This document shows positions 8,294 to 17,310 of a stretch of 64,000 nt of DNA, one piece after another. The notes below the pieces were generated by a model. It was not told the DNA's origin. It saw only the letters and a list, made by a program, of their open reading frames with translations, and did not search any database. Each line of letters starts with the position of its first letter. The first letter of the stretch is position 1. A program made the translations under genes and the position numbers. The stretch is from Streptomyces sp. DG2A-72 (lineage in GTDB: Bacteria > Actinomycetota > Actinomycetes > Streptomycetales > Streptomycetaceae), in contig NZ_JASTLC010000001.1 of assembly GCF_030499575.1 (NCBI RefSeq), positions 7,154,001-7,218,000 of the forward strand, in the 5' to 3' direction.

Positions 8294-9348
8294 AGGCGGC
8301 CTCCGAACGTCGTCGGCTCGGTCGGGTTGAGGTACGGCGTGTAGCGGGAGGTGCTGGTGCTGGCCCAGGGCCCCGCGCCGGAGGCGGACGACGGCACCGA
8401 GGCAGCCTGCGGGGCAGCGTTGACGACCTCGTTCACCAGGCTCGGCAGCACGCTCGGGTGCAGCCCCTTGGCCCGCAGCCGCTCCAGCGCTACGCGGATG
8501 TCCTGCGGCTCGAAGCGCTCGTCCAGCAGGACCTTGACCTTGCGCCCCAGAAGCCCGAGGAAGTCCTCCGGCGGTCGGCGCGAGCAGTCCCGGATGTACT
8601 CGGCCACCAGTTCCTTGGCGGAGACCGATCCGGAGACGGCGTCGGGTGCGGGCGCCTCGCGCCCCGTAAGGAAAGATCCAGGATCCAAGATCCTAGATCC
8701 AGAGCGGGAGTCCTCCGGTACTCCTCCCGTAGTCCTCCCGGAGTCCTCCGTGAATGCTGCCTGACCTGCAGTTTTCCCGGACGGTGCCGCAGCAGGGGCA
8801 GCGAGCCCGTCGAGAGGCACAGACACAGGTTCACCGGCGGCGTCGGTGGACTCAGCAGGGGCGGTGGCGGCGGGAACGGGGCTGTGCACCGCTCCCTGCG
8901 GGCTCCCGGAGTCCTCCCGGAGGTTTCCGGGTGACGTTACGGAAACTTCCGTGCGCGCCGTGGGGCAGTCACCGGTCTGGCACTTGCCGCACGGCTGACT
9001 GCCCTGGTGGCTGGGGCAGCGCGGCACACGGGACGCCGTGGGCTTGTTGATCTTCTGGTGGTGCTCCCACGTCACGACGTGGAGCCACGTACGCCCGTCA
9101 CAGCCGGTGTAGCGGCAGATCAGCCCGGCGGCGGCCAGTTCCTCCAGGTCTTGGGCGACGTGGGCGGCGGTGTGCTCCGGGCGCAGGGCCCACAGCCGAC
9201 CGGCGATGATCGCCGGGTGGTCGCGGTGACGGCCGGAGTCATCGGCCTGCGTCAGCAGCCCGATGAAGGTGAGCATGGCGGTCACCGAGCACTCGGCCAG
9301 CGACTCCGACTCGAACATCTCGGGCTTGACGGTGCGGATGCGTGCCAT
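8290..9348 (-). CDS. Replication initiator-like protein (N-terminal winged helix)
   Basis: The ATG at 9348 starts MARIRTVKPE.F, the opening of many actinophage and plasmid replication proteins with an N-terminal winged helix. Residues 1-110 form that domain (SVTAMLTFIGLLTQADDSGR). A short Cys-rich segment (CPSHQGSQPCGKCQTGDC) follows, then a Ser/Pro/Gly-rich linker of about 100 residues, and a C-terminal helical DnaD-like region (FLGLLGRKVKVLLDERF to the end). The 352-residue protein probably binds repeats within its own gene and recruits the DnaC-like protein encoded next. Its start overlaps the stop of a 32-codon leader (TGATG). Confidence 0.7.
   Translation of the reverse strand: MARIRTVKPEMFESESLAECSVTAMLTFIGLLTQADDSGRHRDHPAIIAGRLWALRPEHTAAHVAQDLEELAAAGLICRYTGCDGRTWLHVVTWEHHQKINKPTASRVPRCPSHQGSQPCGKCQTGDCPTARTEVSVTSPGNLREDSGSPQGAVHSPVPAATAPAESTDAAGEPVSVPLDGLAAPAAAPSGKTAGQAAFTEDSGRTTGGVPEDSRSGSRILDPGSFLTGREAPAPDAVSGSVSAKELVAEYIRDCSRRPPEDFLGLLGRKVKVLLDERFEPQDIRVALERLRAKGLHPSVLPSLVNEVVNAAPQAASVPSSASGAGPWASTSTSRYTPYLNPTEPTTFGGRL
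8674..8750. repeat. Two iteron-like tandem arrays inside the initiator gene
   Basis: Four 7-bp units (AGATCCA, GGATCCA, AGATCCT, AGATCCA) run from 8674 to 8701. Six bases later, four 11-bp units (GGAGTCCTCCG, GTACTCCTCCC, GTAGTCCTCCC, GGAGTCCTCCG) run from 8707 to 8750. A fifth 11-bp unit (GGAGTCCTCCC) is at 8908-8918. They encode the low-complexity linker of the initiator and are candidate origin iterons. Confidence 0.5.
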
Positions 9349-9446
9349 CAGGCACCACCGCCACTGCGCCGCACCGACGGGGTGGAAGGGGCACAGGCTG
9401 CCGCGCCGGCCGGGCACTGTGGCCTTTTGCGCAGGGCAGTCGACAT
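9348..9446 (-). CDS. 32-codon leader ORF coupled to the initiator gene
   Basis: The ATG at 9446 is preceded by a strong AGGAGAG site 8-10 bases upstream, and the TGA at 9350-9348 overlaps the initiator ATG (TGATG). The initiator itself has no good ribosome site, so translation of this 32-residue, Arg/Ala/Ser-rich peptide would deliver ribosomes to it. This is a common way to control Rep levels in plasmids; here it is inferred only from the layout. Confidence 0.5.
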   Translation of the reverse strand: MSTALRKRPQCPAGAAACAPSTPSVRRSGGGA

Positions 9447-10163
9447 GCGAAACTCTCCTGTGAAGTGAAGCCGCGCCGGTACGCCCCGTGGAAAGGGCCG
9501 GTGCGGTGATCTGGGTGAATCTCCCGCCCTTGCACAGGCAGGAGTGTCATCTCGCGATCGGCGTCTGTGAGCTGCACGCTCCCAGGCGCCGTCGCTGTTC
9601 TCCGGGCCGTAGTCCCGGCCGTGCTCGGGGCGGTGCGCGTTGCAACGCTTCTCCTCTCGTGCAGGTCGCGTGGCCGGTGCCCCGCGGGGGACCAGCAACA
9701 TACGTGTGACCTGCCACGACATCCAGACTTAGCTCTTGAATCCTCTACAACTTGTCGCGGCGGCGCTGAGGGCGGGCCGAGGAGGCGGAGCGAAGCGAAG
9801 GAGCCACGATCGCCGGGAGTCACATGGCGCACGCCCCGAGCGGGCTGGCCGCTCGGCTTAAGAGGTGCTGCGGCATGGCTCGGACTTCCTGACGGGGAGG
9901 GGGAGAACGGGCTGCCCGCTGCGGGGCGGGGGCACTACTGGCCCCGGGCACGCAGGTGGAGCACGCCGCGCCGTCGCGAAGAGGGGACCTCTCGCGCGAG
10001 GTGCGGGCCTCACCGCAGCCAGGAGGGGCTCGTGGGGAGGCCGAAGCCAGAGGGCCAGCTGTATGCGAAGGCACCCTGTTTTCGCTACGCTGAAGCTATT
10101 CCCAGCCGAAGCAAAAGTCAACAAGATGCATTCGCTTCAACTTGCAGAAAAAAGCGAGGTCTG
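9447..10163. promoter_or_regulatory. Divergent control region between rep operon and XRE gene
   Basis: No convincing gene is seen in these 717 bases. The right end (10080-10160) is AT-rich for this genome and contains repeated, partly inverted GAAGC/GCTTC motifs (CTGAAGCTATTCC, CCGAAGCAAAAG, TTCGCTTCAACTTG), which could be operators for the XRE protein or an unwinding region. The left end carries the ribosome site of the rep leader. Confidence 0.45.
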
Positions 10164-11069
10164 ATGCCTGCCCGTCACTTCGACCGACACCGTGCTCGCG
10201 CGGTACGGCGAGCTGCCGACATCCTCCAGAGCGAGGTGGCGGCAGAGCTGGGCGTGTCCGACTCCGCGGTAGCGAACTGGGAGGCCGGCCACTCCTCGCC
10301 CGATCCGGAGAAGCTACCCGCATACGCGGCGGCGCTCAGAGGCGACCTGGACGAGCTGTTTCCCCGTACCGGCCTGCCCGACCTGGCTGACCTGCGCTGC
10401 GATGCCGGCATCTACCAGTACGAAACGGCCGAGGTGATCGGAACCAACAGCGCCGGCCCGGTCGCGGGGGCCGAGCGCGGTGACCGCCTGCTCAAGGACA
10501 AGTACGTCCCACCCCTGGCAGCGAAGTACGGCGTCAGTGAAGCGGAGCTGCGCCGGGCCGAGGACCGTTCCATGGCCGCCGCAGAGGCGAGAAAGAACGG
10601 CACGGCGGCAGAGCCGGGGGCCCAGGAAGCTGCTGCGGAGTTCAACGGACCGCCGGGATCCCTCGCCGAGAAGATCACGCTGATTCTGCAGCGCTCGTAT
10701 CCCGGTCCACAGGGACCCCCCTCGGACGCCGAGATGGCGGCCGACGTGAATGCCCATGCCGGGGCGGCGATCATCACCGAGGCGGGCTTCGCCGATCTGC
10801 GGACCGGTGTCACGGACACGGCGCCGCCCGCGGTCCTGGACGCGCTGGCCACCGTGGTCGGCGTGTCTCGGATGTACTTCGAGCCGGACGAGGCCGTGGC
10901 CGCCCAGGTCTATGAGGGGCTGCAGCTGCTGGCCGCCGCGAAGAAGGGCGCCGTGGGCCGGGTGAGGGCCCGCGGCCTGGGCTCGCGGGGCCTGCCGCCT
11001 AAGGCGATGGCGCTGGTCAACGAGCTGGTGGCGGAGCTGGAGGAGAAGGAAGCGGAAACCGGCAAGTAA
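10164..11069 (+). CDS. XRE-family regulator of the element
   Basis: The ATG at 10164 has GAGG 6 bases upstream. Residues about 8-60 are an XRE helix-turn-helix (AADILQSEVAAELGVSDSAVANWEAG). A second possible helix-turn-helix lies near VPPLAAKYGVSEAELRRAEDRS, and the C-terminal half (LAEKITLILQRSYPGPQGPPSDAEMAADV) resembles a second XRE-like domain seen in Streptomyces regulators. The 301-residue protein is divergent from the replication operon and ends at a palindromic terminator, so it probably controls that operon and itself. Confidence 0.75.
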   Translation: MPARHFDRHRARAVRRAADILQSEVAAELGVSDSAVANWEAGHSSPDPEKLPAYAAALRGDLDELFPRTGLPDLADLRCDAGIYQYETAEVIGTNSAGPVAGAERGDRLLKDKYVPPLAAKYGVSEAELRRAEDRSMAAAEARKNGTAAEPGAQEAAAEFNGPPGSLAEKITLILQRSYPGPQGPPSDAEMAADVNAHAGAAIITEAGFADLRTGVTDTAPPAVLDALATVVGVSRMYFEPDEAVAAQVYEGLQLLAAAKKGAVGRVRARGLGSRGLPPKAMALVNELVAELEEKEAETGK

Positions 11070-11070
11070 C

Positions 11071-11092
11071 CCGGCCCGCAGCTGCGGGCCGG
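11071..11092. terminator. Palindromic bidirectional terminator
   Basis: A perfect 22-bp palindrome (arm CCGGCCCGCAG) lies between the convergent XRE gene (ending 11069) and the amidohydrolase gene (ending 11101) and could serve both. Confidence 0.75.
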
Positions 11093-11100
11093 TGGCGTGG

Positions 11101-12294
11101 CTACTGCTTCTTCTCTGTCGACGAGCCCGGCTCGTGCACTCGTCCTGCCGCGATCACCATACGGATCTGGCGGAGGGCCCCGAGGTCATCCAGCGGATCT
11201 CCGTCGACGACCAGCAGGTCCGCGAGGAGTCCGGGCGCGATCCGGCCCGTCTTCTCGCCCAGCCCCAGGGCTCCGGCCGCGTCCGCGGTGGCCATGTCGA
11301 GGATCCTGCTGTTGGGCAGGCCCAGATGCTTGTAGAAAGCGAGTGCTGGCACGAGCCCGTCGAACCCGGCTCGCTGCACGCCGGCGTCCGTTCCGGCAAC
11401 GAGCTTGGCGCCGGCCTCGGCCATCTCCCGGACCAGAGCGAACATGGCTGCCGCCCGCTCCTCGCCGAAGAAGCGAGGCAGCATCTCCCAGTGCGGACTC
11501 ACGGCCGGACAGACCACGATGCCCTGGTCGATGATCTTCTTCAAGACGTCCCGACGAAGATCGAAACCGTCACTCGTCATCCAGGTGCAGTGCTCGATGG
11601 TGTCCACGCCGGCGTCTACGGCCGCGGCGATACCGTCCGCTCCGTGAGCGTGCGCGGCCACCGGCACGCCAGCCTGATGCGCCTCGTCCACCAGGGCCTG
11701 GAGTTCCTCCGTGGAGAACTGGCTCTGCCAGCTCTTCGGACCGTCCTTGGTCAGGCCGCCACCGGTCACCATCGCCTTGATCACGCCAGCGCCCGCCGCG
11801 AGGTTGCGCCGCACGAGATCACGAACCTCGGCCGCGCCGGAGACCTCACCGCCCAGGAAATAGCAGTGGCCTCCGGGCGGAGTCGCCGGTGTGCCCGCGG
11901 CCACGATACGAGGGCCGGGAGTGCCGCCCCGGCTGATCTCATCGTCGAGGCGGAAGGCCAGGCCGCCTCGGTCGCCCAGGTCTCGGACCGTCGTCACACC
12001 GCTGAACAGGAGCTGCTCCGCGCGCCGGCGCATGTCCTGAAGCAGTCGCTCGTCGCTCGACTCGGCGAGGGCGGCCACAGGCTCGCCGCCGCCGTCGAAC
12101 GCGAGATGCACATGCGCGTCGATCAGTCCGGGCACCACCGTCGCGTCGGGAAACGCCAGGTGCGTCCCGTCGGCGCGGTCAGCGAGCTGCGTGCGCGGCC
12201 CGACTTCGGTGATCGAGTCGCCCTCGACGAGGACAGCGCCGTCTTGCAGGTACGTCCCGGAGCCGGTCAGGACCCGGCGGGCGGTGATCAGCAT
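11101..12294 (-). CDS. Metal-dependent amidohydrolase, imidazolonepropionase-like
   Basis: The start at 12294 (MLITARRV) has GGGAG about 5 bases upstream. A start at 12327 would overlap the previous gene by GTGA and is also possible. The 397-residue protein has the amidohydrolase set: HVH (61-63) after LIDA, a Lys in the GVIKAMVTGG strand, AAHAHG, a further His in IEHCTW, and Asp in VAGTDAGV. The closing GRIAPGLLADLLVVDGDPL is typical of the family. These enzymes hydrolyse amides or esters of small molecules or dipeptides in the cytosol. It is the third gene of an operon with a metallopeptidase and a membrane protein, and the substrate is unknown. Confidence 0.85.
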   Translation of the reverse strand: MLITARRVLTGSGTYLQDGAVLVEGDSITEVGPRTQLADRADGTHLAFPDATVVPGLIDAHVHLAFDGGGEPVAALAESSDERLLQDMRRRAEQLLFSGVTTVRDLGDRGGLAFRLDDEISRGGTPGPRIVAAGTPATPPGGHCYFLGGEVSGAAEVRDLVRRNLAAGAGVIKAMVTGGGLTKDGPKSWQSQFSTEELQALVDEAHQAGVPVAAHAHGADGIAAAVDAGVDTIEHCTWMTSDGFDLRRDVLKKIIDQGIVVCPAVSPHWEMLPRFFGEERAAAMFALVREMAEAGAKLVAGTDAGVQRAGFDGLVPALAFYKHLGLPNSRILDMATADAAGALGLGEKTGRIAPGLLADLLVVDGDPLDDLGALRQIRMVIAAGRVHEPGSSTEKKQ

Positions 12295-12323
12295 CTCGTC
12301 TCGTCTCCCTCGTTCTTCCACGG

Positions 12324-13439
12324 TCACGCGGTCAGCCCGAGCGCTTCCGACACCGCGATGAGCTGGCGGACATCCGCGTTCCGGTCGTCTTCCTGCGGCA
12401 CCGCCAGGGCGACTGCCTGCCCCGGCGCCGGGTCGCCGTTCTTGATCATGGTCACGGCGGATCGTAGGCGCCGGGCCAGCTGAGTCGGCTCAAGGTCCAG
12501 CAGGTTGGTGCCGTCCTCGCCGCGCACCAGGTAGGGGCTGATGTCGACCAGTCCGTCCCGGCATTCCACTATCCGCCGGTGGTAGCGGCGGTGCACGCCA
12601 CGCGCCCGCCACCGGTCCCAGAGCCCGCGGGAAGCAGGGCGCAACTCATTCTCGGGGTAGACCTCGATCAGCAGCTGCCACAACGGGGTCAGCCGACGGT
12701 GATCTCGCCGCCGGCGCAGCCACAGCCGCGTCGCCGTGATCCTGGCGCGAACCCCCGAATAGGTGATGCCCGCGACGAAGAGCAGACTCGACACCACTAG
12801 CCCGACCGCCACGCTCGCCGTGAGCCGGTGCGGCACGGACCCCCCGCTCCACCGGACGGCGACGAAGACCGCGCGGACGGCGCAGGCCACCGCCATCGCC
12901 CCCAGTCCGATCGCGGTCATCCACAGCCCCGTAGCGTGAGGACGCCGGGACATGCGGGCATATCGGGCGGACCACCATCCGGCAGCACCGAGCGCGTACA
13001 TCAGATACAGGCCGGCGCCGGCGTAGAAGAAGGCGACCTGGGAGATCGTCATATCCGCCGTGCTGAACGAGCCGGCGAGCGCCTCGTGCGGCACGCTCAC
13101 AGCCGCCAGGATGATCGCCACCGCGACCATGGCCACGACGACGCCTTCCCACCGGGCGCGACGCCGCGCCGCTTGCCCGTCCGCCGAGTACAGGTAGAAG
13201 CACATCAGGAAGTAGACCGTCCCCAGCAGCAGAACGTTTTGGGCCACTTTCGCTGCGCCGTGCCCGGCCACGGTGTCGATGCCGGTGGCGCCCCCCGGCA
13301 TGGCCACCGGATACGACAGGCCCGCGCTCAGCAGGGACAGGGCGACCGACCGGGTGGGAGCGTCGTGCGGGGCGCGTGACCACAGGTATAGCCGCCATAT
13401 GACAGCAGCCGCGATGATCAGCAGGAGTATCTCGGTCAC
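12324..13439 (-). CDS. MAB_1171c-type integral membrane protein (DUF6545-like)
   Basis: This 371-residue protein has about seven predicted transmembrane helices in residues 1-250 (for example ILLLIIAAAVIW, VVVAMVAVAIILAAV, VAVGLVVSSLLFVAGI). A cytosolic C-terminal domain (RDHRRLTPLWQLLIEVYPE, then RIVECRDGLVDISPYL) follows. That arrangement is typical of the MAB_1171c / DUF6545 family common in Streptomyces, whose function is not established. It follows the metallopeptidase gene by 3 bp and overlaps the amidohydrolase if that gene starts at 12327. Confidence 0.75.
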   Translation of the reverse strand: MTEILLLIIAAAVIWRLYLWSRAPHDAPTRSVALSLLSAGLSYPVAMPGGATGIDTVAGHGAAKVAQNVLLLGTVYFLMCFYLYSADGQAARRRARWEGVVVAMVAVAIILAAVSVPHEALAGSFSTADMTISQVAFFYAGAGLYLMYALGAAGWWSARYARMSRRPHATGLWMTAIGLGAMAVACAVRAVFVAVRWSGGSVPHRLTASVAVGLVVSSLLFVAGITYSGVRARITATRLWLRRRRDHRRLTPLWQLLIEVYPENELRPASRGLWDRWRARGVHRRYHRRIVECRDGLVDISPYLVRGEDGTNLLDLEPTQLARRLRSAVTMIKNGDPAPGQAVALAVPQEDDRNADVRQLIAVSEALGLTA

Positions 13440-13442
13440 GGA

Positions 13443-14093
13443 CTACAGCCACCCTCGCCGGTCGCCCAGGGCGGACTGCACCCGACGTACCTCCGGGTCT
13501 TCCGACAGCGGGGGGAGTTCGTCGAGCACCGAGGACCACTCCAGGATGATCGTGGCCGCGAGCTCGACCGAGCACTCCTCCTCTTCCTCGTACGAGCAGC
13601 GGCGGGCGACCCGCCGGATCAGCTTGGGATCGAGTACGGGTATGAGGGTCGCCCAGCCCTCGACGAAGTCGTCCGGGGATTCCTCCGGCGACTCCTTGCC
13701 TTGGTCCTCCTCCCACTCGTCGACGAGGATGTGGAGGATCTCGTGGAGGATGATCTGCCGCTGGTGGAGCCGGGTCGTCTCCTGCTGGTACAGGATCACG
13801 TCTATATCCGGCATATCGATCCACAGCCCCGAGGGTCCCGGCTTCTCCAGCGGGAAGGGGCGCAGGACGATCGGGCGTCCACGCCTCTCGCTGAGCGCCC
13901 GGACCAGTTCCTCCAGGTCTAGAGGTGGATGGATGCGGAGGTTGCGCAGCTCTTGCCGCAGTCGACGGTGGAGGTCGCGCTCCACGGTCCGCCTCTCGGC
14001 GCGACGCCACCGCCCCAACCGTCGGCGGCCCGCTCGCTCCCGTGCAGGCACCGGAGATTCCGGAGCGTCGCGACGACTTTCTCCCGGAGACAT
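13443..14093 (-). CDS. ImmA/IrrE-like (toxin-type) metallopeptidase
   Basis: The ATG at 14093 (MSPGESRRD) has AAGGG about 9 bases upstream. The 216-residue product has a basic N-terminus, then QIILHEILHILVDE with the zinc motif HEILH (H117, E118, H121), and an acidic stretch before the C-terminal helices. This matches the Streptomyces proteins often labelled toxin or ImmA/IrrE-like, usually next to an XRE regulator and a DUF6545 membrane protein. In better-studied relatives the peptidase cleaves a repressor. No adjacent XRE gene is present here, the nearest being at 10164, so the partner is uncertain. Confidence 0.7.
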   Translation of the reverse strand: MSPGESRRDAPESPVPARERAGRRRLGRWRRAERRTVERDLHRRLRQELRNLRIHPPLDLEELVRALSERRGRPIVLRPFPLEKPGPSGLWIDMPDIDVILYQQETTRLHQRQIILHEILHILVDEWEEDQGKESPEESPDDFVEGWATLIPVLDPKLIRRVARRCSYEEEEECSVELAATIILEWSSVLDELPPLSEDPEVRRVQSALGDRRGWL

Positions 14094-14695
14094 TGGGCAA
14101 TCCCTTCGTACCGGCCGTACGGGGCTCTTGCTCGGAGCCGGGCGCCAGCCACCACGGGTCAACGATGTTCGGGTCCCGCGACGGCGCACATGAAGGTGAT
14201 CATGGACGCTGAGACCATCACCGACCGACGGGCGCATGCCGGCCTCAGCGATTGAACGCGAGCAAGCGCTCGACCCCTTCTGGGACCGCGCGCGATCACT
14301 AGCGCGAACGAGTGACCGGCCCGGCCGACGCCCTTCGGTGAGGCTCGCGGGAACAGTCACGGACCTTACGTGAAGCTCGCGTGAGATCAAGGCCGGAAAT
14401 TGACATCTAAAGGAGCCACGGGAGGCGGTCACCACTCCCGATAAAACCTGCTAAATCGTTCATTCCTCAGCTTTGATCATGGCTCTGAACTGGTGATTCA
14501 CTTGTGGTCGTTTTGGTCGCGCCCGCATGGCTGCGTGCACACTTCCGTTACCGGTTTGAGATATTCCGCGAGAGGTCAATGGGGACATGTCTAACTTAAA
14601 GCCGCATAGTGTCGGCACCTTTGGGTGTGGGTGCTTGTGTGGGAGCGGTCACTTCTGTGTCAATCCGGGCGAGGCTCCGCGTTACGATCCCGGGC
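14094..14695. other. Gene-poor divergent intergenic region
   Basis: About 600 bases without a convincing gene separate the metallopeptidase operon from the PPOX gene. The segment 14380-14600 is AT-richer than its surroundings. Short partly repeated motifs (CTCGCG, CGTGAAGCTCGCG) occur near 14340-14385. I see no RNA gene. Confidence 0.4.
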
Positions 14696-15136
14696 ATGCC
14701 TAGCGAGAAATTCAGCCAGACGCCTGAACGCTCTGCGTTCTGGAGTGAATACCATCTGTGCACGCTGACCACTCTTCGGCCCGATGGAAGTCCGCATGTG
14801 GTGCCCGTCGGAGTCACCGTTGATGCCGACGCTGGAGTCGCTCGGGTTATCACGCGCAAATCAAGTAAGAAGGTCGCCAACATTCAGGCGTTTCGCCCCG
14901 GCGAAGCCCGCGTGGCCGTCTGCCAGGTCGACGGAGGACGCTGGGCCACCCTGGAAGGAACGGCCGAGGTGCTCACTGACGCCGCAGCGGTCGACGATGC
15001 CGTGGCGCGCTACGCCGACCGGTACGGACGGACACCGGCCCCGGACCCCGAGCGGGTGGTCATCGAGATCACGATCGAGCGGAGCATGGGGCTGGCCGTA
15101 CTTCCCCGCCCTGCGTCGGCTGAACGTGCCGCGTGA
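14696..15136 (+). CDS. PPOX-class flavin/F420-dependent oxidoreductase
   Basis: The 146-residue protein starts at ATG 14696 with a TACGAT -10-like hexamer about 8 bases upstream, so the mRNA is probably leaderless. It reads as a split beta-barrel of the pyridoxamine-phosphate-oxidase superfamily: LCTLTTLRPDGSPHVVPVG, VITRKSSKKVANI, then RWATLEGTAEVLTD and RYADRYGRTP. This resembles F420-dependent Rv1155-like enzymes. They bind FMN or F420 and reduce unknown small molecules. It has no operon partners. Confidence 0.8.
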   Translation: MPSEKFSQTPERSAFWSEYHLCTLTTLRPDGSPHVVPVGVTVDADAGVARVITRKSSKKVANIQAFRPGEARVAVCQVDGGRWATLEGTAEVLTDAAAVDDAVARYADRYGRTPAPDPERVVIEITIERSMGLAVLPRPASAERAA

Positions 15137-15539
15137 GCTGCCCACCCCCTGTTGCCGTACGAGCGGCGGCATGCGGCGCAGGTCGATCATGCACAGCCCT
15201 TGGTGTCGGCGGAATCTTGAGGCTGGCGTTGGCGCGGCGTCGCAGGTGACGTGACGCTCAGCTGTTGGTGAGGGCTGCGTCTCGGAGCATGGCGAAGAGT
15301 TGCAGAATCTCGTCCTCCGTGGCCTTCGTCGACATCGCGAGATAGCGGATCACGGCTAGGCTCAGTTCCCTGACCGCAGGGCCGTCGGGCGTTTTGGCTC
15401 ATCGCCGGTAGGCATCGATGAGAACTGCTGTGATGGCGGTGGTGGGATCGTTGTCCACCAGGCGCCCCGGCCCGCGCCGGCTCACCCGGCTGACGACGTG
15501 CTGGTGCAACTGCCGTGTCCTGCGCTGTACTTCCCTGTC
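15137..15539. other. Intergenic region with a decayed minus-strand reading frame
   Basis: On the minus strand a frame between 15399 and 15258 reads VRELSLAVIRYLAMSTK, then EDEILQLFAMLRDAALTNS and stop. It looks like the C-terminus of a real protein but has a stop just upstream and no start with a ribosome site, so it is probably a remnant. Nothing else is seen here. Confidence 0.35.
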
Positions 15540-16070
15540 ATGGACGGGGCGACAGCAGCAGTCATCGGCGCGGCCATCGGCGCGCTCGGCGGGGTGAGCG
15601 GCAGCTGGCTCACTGCGCTCGCGCAACGCAGCCAGCGCCGGGACGACGAACGCCGTTGGCGTGCTGACATTCGGCGCGAGGCGTACACGGACTACATCTC
15701 CACCACGAAACAGCTGTCCGCCGCCCAATGGAGGATGGCGGAGTGCCTGTGGGCGCAGGACAGTACGCCCGACCAATGGCGATCCGCCTTTCGTGAAGTC
15801 CATGACGCCTGGGCGGCGTTCAGCACCGCCGCGGCAGCGGTCACGGTGACCGGGCCGAGCGCCGTGGCGCACGCTGCCGACGCCCTGCGTACGGCCATGT
15901 CCGACATTCAGAATGCCACTATGGACTGGTTGACCGGCGCTCACACAGCCGGTCACGGGCGCCTTGAGGAGTCCGACGTCCGGTTCCAGGCCGTGGCCAA
16001 GGCCAAGCAACCGCTGGACAAGGCGTTCCAGGCCGCCGCGCGCGCAGCCCTGGACACCGAACATCCGTGA
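15540..16070 (+). CDS. Small membrane-anchored hypothetical protein
   Basis: The product from ATG 15540 (176 residues) starts MDGATAAVIGAAIGALGG, a single N-terminal membrane helix. A basic, coiled-coil-like stretch (AQRSQRRDDERRWRADIRREAYTDYI) and a helical cytosolic domain follow. This layout is common among Streptomyces hypotheticals. An upstream TGTACT 10-15 bases before the ATG fits a leaderless or near-leaderless promoter. The function is unknown. Confidence 0.65.
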   Translation: MDGATAAVIGAAIGALGGVSGSWLTALAQRSQRRDDERRWRADIRREAYTDYISTTKQLSAAQWRMAECLWAQDSTPDQWRSAFREVHDAWAAFSTAAAAVTVTGPSAVAHAADALRTAMSDIQNATMDWLTGAHTAGHGRLEESDVRFQAVAKAKQPLDKAFQAAARAALDTEHP

Positions 16071-16216
16071 TCCGGGATGCGCGAGGATCACGCGGAGACG
16101 CTGAGCTCCCTGCGTCCGCAGTGGGGCGGCCCGCCGGTCGAGGCAGTCGGTGACGGAGCCGGCCTTTCAGTCCTCCCTGCCGTACCTGGAGTCCCACGCC
16201 TTGGCTACCGGATCGG

Positions 16217-16822
16217 TTGTACGGCTTGGAGGATGACACCCAGCGTGGTCCAGTCCACTGCACGGGGATTGTCCGGCTGCAGGAGGTCGCCGAGCCGGGC
16301 GACCTTGCGGGCATATCGGGCGGACCGCCGGTCGCCGCCCAAGAACAACTCCTGCATGCCACAGCGACGGCCACGGCCGATGACAAAACCGCTGCTGCCG
16401 AACTCACCGCTGTACGCCAGCTGCAGGACGACGACACCAGTCCCCGCGCGACCTTCCTCCGCCACCGGACCCAAACCCACCGCAACTGGCTGCGCGCGAA
16501 CGAAGAACGCGCCAGACTCCGATCGGACTGGCAGCGGTTCCTCACGGAACACGACGTGCTCGTCACACCTGCCGCACCAACACCCGCGATCCCGGCAGGC
16601 AGCCGCACCCTTACGGTCGACGGCCAGGAGCGGAACTTCTTCGACCAGACCGGCTGGACCAACCTCGCCAGCCACATCGGTCTCCCCGCCCTGGTCGTAC
16701 CACTGGCCACGACCACCCAGGGGCTGCCCATTGGCGTCCAGATCATTGGCCGGCCATACGCAGATCGCGTTCTGCTCGACGTGGCGGAACGGCTCGCGAC
16801 GCTGCTTCGTGCCTTCGGGTGA
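16217..16822 (+). pseudogene. Amidase C-terminal remnant
   Basis: Residues about 85-201 match the C-terminal third of amidase-signature enzymes: [47 protein letters not shown]. The Ser-cisSer-Lys catalytic part, which should lie some 250 residues before, is absent. The first roughly 40 residues are unrelated sequence fused by rearrangement. It ends directly against a broken transposase at 16822, so transposition probably truncated it. Confidence 0.6.
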
Positions 16823-17202
16823 GGAAGCCGTCACCGCTACGGTGGCGGCCGATGTTGTGTTCCGGCGGCGGCTCGTGCTGCCCAGCCAGTCCACGGAGAT
16901 CTCGCCCCCGTGCTCGACCCGCAGCCAGTCGCACATGGCCGGAGCACTCCACGTCATCCCCGTCCCGGCGGGGACCCCGAGCAGCTCGGCCAACTCAACG
17001 CGGTCCGGTCGTCTGGCCCCGGAAGCTTTGCCGGAAGGCTCGGGCGAGAGGCATCGGGCAGTGCCTCGATCCCACCGGCCGTGAAGCGGTGGACCTCGGC
17101 GCGGACCGTGACCGGATGACACTCCAGCAGATCGGCGACCTCGGATACGGACCTGCCGCGGTCCAGGAAACGGATCACAGAGGTCGAGGCCGGATTCTTC
17201 AC
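16823..17202 (-). pseudogene. Broken helix-turn-helix transposase fragment
   Basis: Two frames together encode a typical IS630-like N-terminus. 17202 to about 17000 reads [34 protein letters not shown] shifted frame then reads [13 protein letters not shown] and [21 protein letters not shown], the winged-helix part. The DDE domain is missing. At least one frameshift and a 3' truncation make it non-functional. It is distinct from the intact IS630 copies further right. Confidence 0.55.
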
Positions 17203-17310
17203 GCGCTACGAAGTGGCGTGATCAGTCTCGTGTCCTGCTGCTGGGGCTGGTAGTTCAGGTGCCGGAAGGGCACGGCCGGGCAGCGAGGTCTCCGTGACGC
17301 GCACGCCTCG

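Noticed and set aside
16205..16330. Minus-strand frame ending [25 protein letters not shown] that looks protein-like
   Set aside because: It overlaps the amidase remnant and has no start or neighbours; too short to support.
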